A stretch of 6,095 bases of DNA from an uncultured Eubacteriales bacterium (GTDB lineage Bacteria > Bacillota_A > Clostridia > Christensenellales > Aristaeellaceae), in the NCBI GenBank assembly GCA_902803675.1, contig CADCQZ010000213.1:1-6095 (forward strand), read 5' to 3'. Shown here piece by piece: positions 1-5,089 of this stretch; positions within the stretch are counted from its first letter, which is position 1, and every line of letters starts with the position of its first letter. Position numbers and translations under genes: made by a program. The notes under the pieces were generated by a model. It saw only the letters and a program-made list of their open reading frames with translations, searched no databases and was not told the DNA's origin.

Positions 1-318
1 CACGCCCTGCAGCGTCAGTCCGAAGGCGATGTTGTCATACACCGTCATCTGCGGATACAGCGCGTAGCTCTGGAAGACCATGGCCACCTCGCGTTCCCGG
101 GGGCCCAGCTCATTGGCTCTCTTCCCGTTGATCAGAAGCTCCCCGCTGGAAATATCCTCCAGTCCCGCGATCATGCGCAGCGTGGTGCTTTTGCCGCAGC
201 CGCTGGGCCCGACAAAGACCACGAATTCCCCCTTTTCAATTTCCAGGTTGAAATTGTGCACGGCGTGATAGCCGTTGGGGTAGATCTTGTTGACGTTGCT
301 GAGGGTCAAATAGGCCAT
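1..318 (-). CDS. Second sugar ABC transporter ATP-binding protein, MsmK/UgpC family, N-terminal part (3' end outside window)
   Basis: The first 106 residues of a second MsmK-like ATPase, read directly from the sequence; the gene runs off the window. It has A-loop Y13, Walker [10 protein letters not shown] at 37-45 and Q-loop Q83, at the same positions as the complete ATPase at 2790-3863. A hand count gives 61 of 106 identical residues between the two, without gaps. They differ next to the Q-loop: here Y-A-L-Y-P-Q-M, there Y-A-L-Y-G-H-M. The signature, Walker B and regulatory domain are not visible, so completeness cannot be judged. The start is ATG with AGGAGG (326-331) seven bases upstream, overlapping the end of GH105, whose stop lies four bases before it. 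Probably co-translated with GH105 and used for the same or a related oligosaccharide importer. Confidence 0.92.
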   Translation of the reverse strand, partial: MAYLTLSNVNKIYPNGYHAVHNFNLEIEKGEFVVFVGPSGCGKSTTLRMIAGLEDISSGELLINGKRANELGPREREVAMVFQSYALYPQMTVYDNIAFGLTLQGV

Positions 319-322
319 GGGG

Positions 323-1456
323 TTACCTCCTCTTGATCTCCGTGTAGCACATGAGCAGCGGGGCGACGCCTTTCGCGTCGTTGCTTACGATGGGCTCGGA
401 GAGGTAATAGGCGATCGTTCCGTCCCGGCGGGGATTGTCCTCCGGTCCCAGCCCGGCCACCAGGCAGATGCGGTCCAGGTTCAGCTCCTCCCCGCGGAAG
501 GAAAGGCAGGTGCGGACGATGCCGTCAAAGGTCTTCTCTCCCTGCTCCGCGAAGGAAGCGTCCAGGACCCCCAGCCGCGCGCCCTTGAGCATCGCGTAGG
601 CGATCATGGAGCTGCCGCTGGTTTCCAGATAGTTGCCCTCCGCCTCCGGATGATCCACCACCTGGTAATACATCCCGGTGTCCGGATCCGCGAAGGGAAG
701 CAGATCCCGCATGAGGCCGGCGTAAATATCCCGCAGGGGGCCGGCTTCCTCCTCCGGCAGGATGCCGCACAGGTCCGCCAGCGCCACGGAGAACCATCCG
801 ATCGCGCGGAGCCAGAAGCTGCGGCTCAGGCCCGTCTCCCGGTCGCACCAGAAGGCCTTGCGGGAAGCGTCGTATCCGTGATAGTAGAGGCCGGTCTTCG
901 CGTCCCGCATCCGGGAGGCTGCCAGGGACACCTGCTTCAGGATGTCGCTGTAATCCCCGTCTCCGAAATTCTTTTCATACAGCGCCGCGAAGGGCTGCGC
1001 CATATAGATGCCGTCCAGCCAGACCTGGTCGGGATAGATCTTCTTGTGCCACCAGGAGCCCTCCGCGGTCCGGGGCTGCGCGTCCAGCGCGCGCTTCAGC
1101 ACGTCCGCGGCCCGGCGGTATTTTTCCCGCCCGGTCTCCCGGTACAGGTCAAACAGCACACGGCCCTCGTTGATGTCGTCCAGCATCTGCTTTTCCGGTT
1201 TGTAGGTCCGGATGGAGCCGTCCTCCTCCACAAAGGCGCCGATGAAGCCGTCCGTAAAATCAAGGAACCGCTTCTCCCCGGTGATCTCATAAAGGGAGAG
1301 CAGCGCGGTCATCATGCAGCCGTCCACATAGTTCCAGCTGGCGGAGCCGCCGCCGCGGAGCTTTTCAACGTTCCAGATGCTGCGCTCCGGCGTGGATTCC
1401 CGGATCAGGCGGTCGATATACTGATCCAGGGAGGCGTATGTTTTCCGGGAAGCCAA
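323..1456 (-). CDS. Unsaturated rhamnogalacturonyl hydrolase, glycoside hydrolase family 105 (YteR-like)
   Basis: GH105 enzymes hydrate and remove the 4,5-unsaturated uronic acid from the non-reducing end of oligosaccharides made by pectin or rhamnogalacturonan lyases. At 377 aa it matches the roughly 370-aa (alpha/alpha)6-barrel family. Visible family segments include [12 protein letters not shown] (40-51), [13 protein letters not shown] (141-153), Y-Y-H-G-Y-D (191-196), S-F-W-L-R-A-I-G-W (213-221), and the [15 protein letters not shown] end segment. D148 should be the catalytic aspartate (D143 in YteR from recall); H193, W215, R217 and W221 match its substrate-site positions. There is no signal peptide, so it acts in the cytoplasm on imported oligosaccharides. 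The start is TTG; no better start is in frame, and the N-terminus [13 protein letters not shown] looks complete. Exact substrate (rhamnogalacturonan, or another unsaturated uronide) cannot be settled from sequence alone. Its last codons carry the AGGAGG of the next gene. Confidence 0.93.
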   Translation of the reverse strand: MASRKTYASLDQYIDRLIRESTPERSIWNVEKLRGGGSASWNYVDGCMMTALLSLYEITGEKRFLDFTDGFIGAFVEEDGSIRTYKPEKQMLDDINEGRVLFDLYRETGREKYRRAADVLKRALDAQPRTAEGSWWHKKIYPDQVWLDGIYMAQPFAALYEKNFGDGDYSDILKQVSLAASRMRDAKTGLYYHGYDASRKAFWCDRETGLSRSFWLRAIGWFSVALADLCGILPEEEAGPLRDIYAGLMRDLLPFADPDTGMYYQVVDHPEAEGNYLETSGSSMIAYAMLKGARLGVLDASFAEQGEKTFDGIVRTCLSFRGEELNLDRICLVAGLGPEDNPRRDGTIAYYLSEPIVSNDAKGVAPLLMCYTEIKRR

Positions 1457-1468
1457 TGCCCGTCACCG

Positions 1469-1476
1469 TCCTTTCC
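1469..1476 (-). promoter_or_regulatory. Ribosome binding site of the GH105 gene, long spacing to a TTG start
   Basis: GGAAAGGA lies 12 bases before the TTG start at 1454-1456, longer than the 5-9 bases seen for most neighbours. An in-frame TGA sits nine bases upstream of the TTG, so translation cannot begin further upstream in this frame. Long spacing plus TTG predicts modest initiation compared with the flanking genes. The 49-base gap here contains no clear promoter or terminator. Confidence 0.5.
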
Positions 1477-1505
1477 GTGATTTTGCCGGGTCAGGCCTGC
1501 CTTCT

Positions 1506-2228
1506 TTACCGTCCGGCGGAAGCCTTTTCCCTCGCGTCCCGTACGATCCGCTTCAGCAGGCGCTTCATCCCCAGGAAAAGGAGATCCCAGAGCGTAACGA
1601 TGATCCCGAACAGGATCGGCTCCACGCTCAGCGCCGGGGCTGCGCCCGTCACGCCGCCGGCGGCCAGCAGGTTGATCCCGTTATAGGTCATCACCGTACA
1701 CAGCACCAGCAGCGTGGCGTACAGGATATCCAGGGGAAGGAAGGCCAGGCTCTTGCGGGGAAACATCATCCACCGGTCATACGCGCCGCTTTCCTTCGCG
1801 ATAAAACGGTAGATACTGTTCGTAAACAGGTTCGTCACCGCGCCCAGCGCCACGCCCAGGATCGCCATCAGGTCCCACTGGTTCAGGGTGAATGTGCTCA
1901 GTCCCCAGCTGAAGAAGTAGCACACGATGCCGGCGAACCAGATCTTCAGCAGGATCGCCTTGACCCAGTCCGCGACCCTGATCCTCGGGCCGGATTGATA
2001 TTTCCGCAGCTCCTTTCCGGATACCGGCGGCGCGTTCTCCTCGTTGGCGGAGACCAGGTCGTCCACCGCCTGCAGCTTCAGGTGATACAGCTCCGCCTCC
2101 GGGCCCGTGACGTCCCTTCCCGGCGCGCTCCCTCTCTCACTGCCGTCTCCCGGCTTTCCGTCCCCGGATGGGAAAGGGATCTTCCGGTGGTCGGTCTTTT
2201 TCGGCGCGGTCTTTTTCTGACGGGGCAT
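1506..2228 (-). CDS. Four-helix membrane protein B' with long hydrophilic N-terminus (240 aa), function unknown
   Basis: Family not recognised. Residues 1-85 are hydrophilic and probably cytoplasmic: the first 16 are lysine/arginine-rich (K5, K6, K10, K11, R15, K16), 20-43 are glycine/proline-rich and look disordered, and 44-65 could be a charged helix. Four hydrophobic helices follow at about 90-109, 118-140, 160-182 and 200-220, with a basic end (K-R-L-L-K-R). The membrane part resembles protein B in topology: short first outside loop and a longer inside loop after helix 2 containing F-I-A-K-E and a Y-D-R, like F-L-A-S-E and Y-Q-R in B. Translation starts one base after the TAA of A', and the GGAGGA site (2234-2239) lies inside the end of A', so the two are likely made together. 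A 49-base gap separates it from the GH105 gene. An accessory or assembly role for the sugar importer is inference only. Confidence 0.75.
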   Translation of the reverse strand: MPRQKKTAPKKTDHRKIPFPSGDGKPGDGSERGSAPGRDVTGPEAELYHLKLQAVDDLVSANEENAPPVSGKELRKYQSGPRIRVADWVKAILLKIWFAGIVCYFFSWGLSTFTLNQWDLMAILGVALGAVTNLFTNSIYRFIAKESGAYDRWMMFPRKSLAFLPLDILYATLLVLCTVMTYNGINLLAAGGVTGAAPALSVEPILFGIIVTLWDLLFLGMKRLLKRIVRDAREKASAGR

Positions 2229-2229
2229 C

Positions 2230-2787
2230 TTATTCCTCCGTGATATCGATGGCGCTCAGATTCCCGCTGTCCTCCACCTCAATGCTGGTGTTGATCTTCC
2301 TCAGCAGGGGTGAGTAGACCGGCAGCAGCGCCAGCAGGGAGAGGCCGACGATCAGGATAATGGAATGGATCCGCAGCACCTGCTGCGCGGCCGCCACGAA
2401 CGCGTTGCGCCCGGTGGGATCGATGGGGCTTTCCTCCCTCGTAAGCGCCGCGGTGATCCGCCCGCCGTAGTAATAGTCGCAGTAAAGCAGCAGCGCGATC
2501 ATCAAAAAGGTCAGCACCAGCATCGGGATATTGGCCTTTTTCCGGTGCGGGAAGGAGTTCAGGAAGCACACCAGCCCCAGGGCGGAAAACAGCATGGTCG
2601 CGAACTCCGCCAGGCCCATGTGCGGCCCGTTGATCAGGGCGGTGGTATTGGAGATCTGGCTGAGATTGAAGGAATAGTATATGAATGCGACAGCCAGCAC
2701 GATCAGGGCAACAGTCTGCGGCTTCCGCTTCAGGGCGACCAGACGCTTCCGGCCGAATTCATGGATCCTGGAAGGCTGCTTGGCCAT
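2230..2787 (-). CDS. Small four-helix membrane protein A' (185 aa), function unknown
   Basis: Family not recognised. A strongly basic N-terminus (R13-K14-R15, K20-R21-K22) precedes four hydrophobic helices at about residues 24-42, 58-76, 87-104 and 140-158. A short inside loop H-R-K-K (81-84) joins helices 2 and 3, and R-K follows helix 4, so both ends are cytoplasmic. The second outside loop (105-139) contains Y-Y-Y, E118, E119 and D123; the C-terminal tail is acidic. The plan (helix, outside loop, helix, R-K inside loop, helix, long outside loop, helix) is that of protein A, and both share F-I-Y late in helix 1, so they may be distant paralogues. No permease EAA motif was found. The start codon follows the ATPase stop after two bases, with AAGGAGGG inside the ATPase gene nine bases upstream. 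The stop is one base from the next start, pointing to coupled translation. Confidence 0.75.
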   Translation of the reverse strand: MAKQPSRIHEFGRKRLVALKRKPQTVALIVLAVAFIYYSFNLSQISNTTALINGPHMGLAEFATMLFSALGLVCFLNSFPHRKKANIPMLVLTFLMIALLLYCDYYYGGRITAALTREESPIDPTGRNAFVAAAQQVLRIHSIILIVGLSLLALLPVYSPLLRKINTSIEVEDSGNLSAIDITEE

Positions 2788-2789
2788 GA

Positions 2790-3863
2790 TCAGATTCCCT
2801 CCTTCCGAATGGCGTTCGTGGTTTCGGGATCAAAGAAATGCATTCTTTCGAAGTGGACGGCAACCTCATCGCCGGCCGCGTAGGCGGTCCAGCTGCGGAA
2901 CTTGGCGGTGATGTGCTCCCCGCTGCCGATATTGCCGTGCACCAGGGTGGTCATGCCCAGGTTCTCGTTGATGCTGGCGCGGAAGCTCATGTCTCCGCCC
3001 TCGTAGATATCCTCCGGGCGAACGCCCAGGATGATCTCCTTTCCGTTGTAGGGGGCCAGCACAGCGCGCTGCTCATCGTTCAGAGGCACCTCAAAGCCCT
3101 TTCCCCGGAGCTTTCCGTTCTCAAACACGGTGTTGAACATGTTCATGGGCGGAAGGCCGATAAAGGTGGCCACAAAGGTGTTGTTCGGCCGGTCGTACAG
3201 CTCCAGCGGCGTGCCGATCTGCTGCACGTGCCCCATGCTCATGCAGACGATCCTGTCCGCCAGGGTCAGGGCTTCCGTCTGGTCGTGGGTGACGTACAGC
3301 ATGGTCGCGTTCAGGCGCTTGTGCAGCAGCAGGATCTCCCGCCGGGTGGCGCTGCGCAGCTTGGCGTCCAGGTTGCTCAGCGGCTCGTCGAACAGGAACA
3401 CCTTGGGGTTGCGCACGATGGCGCGGCCCATGGCCACGCGCTGGCGCTGACCGCCGGAGAGCTGGCTGGGCTTTTTGTTCAGCTGCGCCGTCAGGTCCAG
3501 GATCTCCGCCGCCGCCAGCACCTTTTTATGGGTCACGTTCGGGTCTTCCTTGCGCAGCGTGAGGGAGAAGGCCATGTTCTCGTAAATGGTCATGTGCCCG
3601 TACAGGGCGTAGTTCTGGAACACCATGGCCATGTCCCGGTCCTTGGCCGGGGCCTGGGTGATGTCCTTCCCGTCCAGGAGCAGATGACCGTTGGAAATGT
3701 CCTCCAGGCCCGCAACCATGCGCAGCGTGGTGGACTTTCCGCAGCCGGAGGGGCCCACCAGCACGATCAGCTCGCCGTCCTTCACGTCCAGGTTGAAGTC
3801 GTAGACCGCCTGCACGTTATTGTCGTAGATCTTATCCAGATGCTGCAGTCGAAGCTCTGCCAT
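2790..3863 (-). CDS. Sugar ABC transporter ATP-binding protein, MsmK/UgpC/MalK family
   Basis: A complete cytoplasmic ATPase that energises carbohydrate import, 357 aa, close to the usual length of about 365-375 for this family. All ABC motifs are present: A-loop Y13, Walker [10 protein letters not shown] (37-45), Q-loop Q83, signature L-S-G-G-Q (135-139), Walker B V-F-L-F-D-E-P (155-161), D-loop S-N-L-D (163-166) and switch H193. The C-terminal third is the regulatory OB/TOBE domain, with the typical L-G-V-R-P-E-D-I segment and an ending close to the M-H-L-F-D-P-E-T-G seen in the family (here M-H-F-F-D-P-E-T-T). The start is ATG with GGAGGAA five bases away. One deviation: the Q-loop neighbourhood reads Y-A-L-Y-G-H-M where relatives usually have Y-A-L-Y-P-H-M. 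The last codons supply the AAGGAGGG site of the next gene. MsmK-type ATPases can serve several permeases, so the partner is not fixed. Confidence 0.95.
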   Translation of the reverse strand: MAELRLQHLDKIYDNNVQAVYDFNLDVKDGELIVLVGPSGCGKSTTLRMVAGLEDISNGHLLLDGKDITQAPAKDRDMAMVFQNYALYGHMTIYENMAFSLTLRKEDPNVTHKKVLAAAEILDLTAQLNKKPSQLSGGQRQRVAMGRAIVRNPKVFLFDEPLSNLDAKLRSATRREILLLHKRLNATMLYVTHDQTEALTLADRIVCMSMGHVQQIGTPLELYDRPNNTFVATFIGLPPMNMFNTVFENGKLRGKGFEVPLNDEQRAVLAPYNGKEIILGVRPEDIYEGGDMSFRASINENLGMTTLVHGNIGSGEHITAKFRSWTAYAAGDEVAVHFERMHFFDPETTNAIRKEGI

Positions 3864-3875
3864 TTTGCTTCCTCC

Positions 3876-4349
3876 TTACGCCCGAGCCGCGTTCAGGGAC
3901 GCGATATGGTCCGCCAGCGCCTTGCTCTTACGCCAGTTGATCACACTGCCCGCCAGCAGGCATACCGCGGAGAGCACCAGGTAGATCACCATGCGGATGA
4001 ACTGCCCGTCGCCCATCACCTGCGCACCGGCCACGACGGCGCTGTGGGCCTGTACCGGATAGATGAAGATCCTCACGATCTGCCCGGCCCCCAGGGCCAG
4101 CATCAGCCAGGAATAATTCCTCTGGTAATTCTTCACGCCCTCGGAAGCCAGGAAGGTGGCCAGAAGGAAGACCAGATTGTAGATGATGGACGCGCCGATG
4201 AGGATGGTGTAGTAATAGGTGCCTACATCGGATTTATACAGACTGATAAAGAAGAGCACGTCGAAGACGATCGCCAGGATCGCCAGCCGGGACGAGGCGG
4301 TATTCTTGGTATAGCGCATACGGTCGAGTTTTACCATCTGATCGTTCAT
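3876..4349 (-). CDS. Small four-helix membrane protein B (157 aa), function unknown
   Basis: Family not recognised. The open frame continues upstream to 4601, but the real start is the ATG at 4347-4349: it forms an ATGA overlap with the stop of protein A, has GGAAAGGCGG upstream, and the extra N-terminus would be an arginine/glycine/proline-rich shadow of A. Four hydrophobic helices lie at about residues 20-38, 46-68, 79-98 and 118-138. The first outside loop is short and the second about 18 residues. The middle inside loop carries F-L-A-S-E-G-V-K-N-Y-Q-R (66-77), and the C-terminus is basic (W-R-K-S-K). Twelve bases containing GGAGGA separate its TAA from the ATPase start. Topology matches protein B' (1506-2228) rather than A, including a similar F-(L/I)-A-x-E segment after helix 2. 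Co-translation with A suggests a heteromeric partner; no enzymatic motif is visible. Confidence 0.75.
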   Translation of the reverse strand: MNDQMVKLDRMRYTKNTASSRLAILAIVFDVLFFISLYKSDVGTYYYTILIGASIIYNLVFLLATFLASEGVKNYQRNYSWLMLALGAGQIVRIFIYPVQAHSAVVAGAQVMGDGQFIRMVIYLVLSAVCLLAGSVINWRKSKALADHIASLNAARA

Positions 4350-4942
4350 ACGGACACCGCCTTTCCGGCCAGCAGCGCTTTCTCGCCCTGCATCAGCCTT
4401 CTTTTCCAGATCACATTCAGGACCAGCAGCACAGCCGCGACAAGGACCAGCGCGAAGACCAGGAAGTGGATGTCGAACCAGAAGGTGGAATCCTTCGTGA
4501 GATTGGGGGTATCCCAGATCTCGGACCACATCTCCAGGGACTCGAAATCCAGGGTGGTCAGGAACTGTGTTTTGAAGGCGGCGATCTTCAGATGCGCCCA
4601 CACAGCCACCCCGATCTGCGCGATCACATTGAGGCCTGTGGCGATATAATTGCCGATATAGTATTTCCTGCGGGAGCTCGTCCCGGTGACGAACAGCAGC
4701 GCCGCCAGCAGGATCAGCCCGATGGAGTTGATCGTGAGCTGGTGATTGAAGGGCTGCATGTCGTAATAGATGATGGAGCCGGGCACATCCGTTTCCGTCA
4801 GGTCATCCGGGTTCCTCATCATGGGATAGAGGCTGTCATACAGATCCGTCAGCATCCCCAGCGAATAGATGAACACAAGCGCAGCGGCAATGAGCGCGAA
4901 CAGACAGATGATCCGCTGGAGCTTCATTTGTTTCTTGTACAT
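4346..4942 (-). CDS. Small four-helix membrane protein A (198 aa), function unknown
   Basis: I do not recognise a named family. The protein has four hydrophobic helices at about residues 9-30, 71-87, 96-117 and 158-178. Positive charges (N-terminal K/R, R-R-K at 91-93, K-R-R at 180-182) place both termini and the short middle loop inside. The two outside loops are about 40 residues each and rich in acidic and aromatic residues (loop 1: D33, D36, D46, D47, E50, D52, Y59, Y60, D61; loop 2: D132, E134, E137, W139, E141, W143, D144, W155). No EAA-type coupling loop of ABC permeases is present. The start is ATG with AGGGGG seven bases upstream; a second ATG at codon 6 lacks a site. The stop overlaps the start of protein B by four bases (ATGA), so the two are probably translationally coupled and may act as a pair. 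Position between a sugar-binding protein and its ATPase suggests an accessory role in uptake, which is inference. Confidence 0.75.
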   Translation of the reverse strand: MYKKQMKLQRIICLFALIAAALVFIYSLGMLTDLYDSLYPMMRNPDDLTETDVPGSIIYYDMQPFNHQLTINSIGLILLAALLFVTGTSSRRKYYIGNYIATGLNVIAQIGVAVWAHLKIAAFKTQFLTTLDFESLEMWSEIWDTPNLTKDSTFWFDIHFLVFALVLVAAVLLVLNVIWKRRLMQGEKALLAGKAVSV

Positions 4943-4966
4943 GACGATTCCCCCTGTATCTGATCT

Positions 4967-5000
4967 CCCTTCCTCCCCCCGCTCAGGAGGGGAGGAAGGG
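4967..5000 (-). promoter_or_regulatory. Intercistronic stem-loop 2 (12-bp perfect stem)
   Basis: A perfect 12-base-pair inverted repeat (CCCTTCCTCCCC with GGGGAGGAAGGG) with a 10-base loop sits between the binding-protein gene and the next gene. On the minus strand it is preceded by a run of C and followed by AGATCAGATACA, without a T-tract. A classical intrinsic terminator is therefore unlikely, although partial termination or mRNA stabilisation is possible. The C-run just 5' of the stem and the 5' arm can also pair with the AGGGGGA Shine-Dalgarno of the downstream gene, so an alternative fold could hide that site. The structure is visible in the sequence; the function is inference. Confidence 0.55.
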
Positions 5001-5010
5001 GGGGATGCCG

Positions 5011-5048
5011 CTCACCGGCCCCGCCCCGAAGGAACGGGACACGGTGAG
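5011..5048 (-). promoter_or_regulatory. Intercistronic stem-loop 1 after the binding-protein gene
   Basis: A perfect 7-base-pair stem (CTCACCG with CGGTGAG) closes a 24-base loop. The loop can itself form a 5-base-pair GC-rich hairpin with a TTCCTT loop at 5024-5039. It begins 41 bases past the binding-protein stop codon. There is no T-tract after it on the minus strand, so it is not a standard intrinsic terminator. Stem-loops in this place are known in some sugar ABC operons (malE-malF of Escherichia coli) to protect the binding-protein mRNA; applying that here is inference. Confidence 0.45.
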
Positions 5049-5089
5049 TTCACGCCGGGCACCCCGGGCGGTCGTTGATCGGTCGGGAC

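Larger units (their letters stand above)
4943..5089 (-). other. 147-base intercistronic gap between binding-protein gene and the A-B-ATPase group
   Basis: This is the longest non-coding stretch in the window. It holds the two stem-loops listed separately and the ribosome binding site AGGGGG (4950-4955), seven bases before the ATG at 4940-4942. I see no convincing -35/-10 pair on the minus strand and no open frame of note, so the downstream genes probably depend on read-through from the binding-protein transcript. Confidence 0.5.

Noticed and set aside
172..187. 16-base exact match between 172-187 and 3718-3733 as a possible mobile repeat
   Set aside because: Both copies encode the same P-loop segment of the two paralogous ATPases. 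The match is conserved coding sequence and no terminal repeats or transposase are nearby.
317..1480. Plus-strand open frame (387 aa) opposite GH105
   Set aside because: The minus strand carries a clear GH105 protein with catalytic residues. The plus-strand product is low-complexity and matches no family, so it is a codon-bias shadow.
4350..4601. Upstream extension of gene B to 4601
   Set aside because: The added residues overlap protein A out of frame, are rich in R/G/P and hydrophilic, and the ATG at 4347-4349 has both the ATGA coupling and a ribosome site.
2838..4649. Long open frame on the plus strand (603 aa) opposite the ATPase and proteins A and B
   Set aside because: It is antisense to the complete ATPase with all its motifs. 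Its composition is histidine/glutamine/glycine/valine-rich with no domain, as expected from the complement of GC-rich coding DNA.
4967..5000. Intrinsic terminator ending the binding-protein transcript
   Set aside because: The stem is strong, but there is no T-tract after it on the minus strand and no promoter is visible before gene A, so full termination would leave the rest unexpressed.
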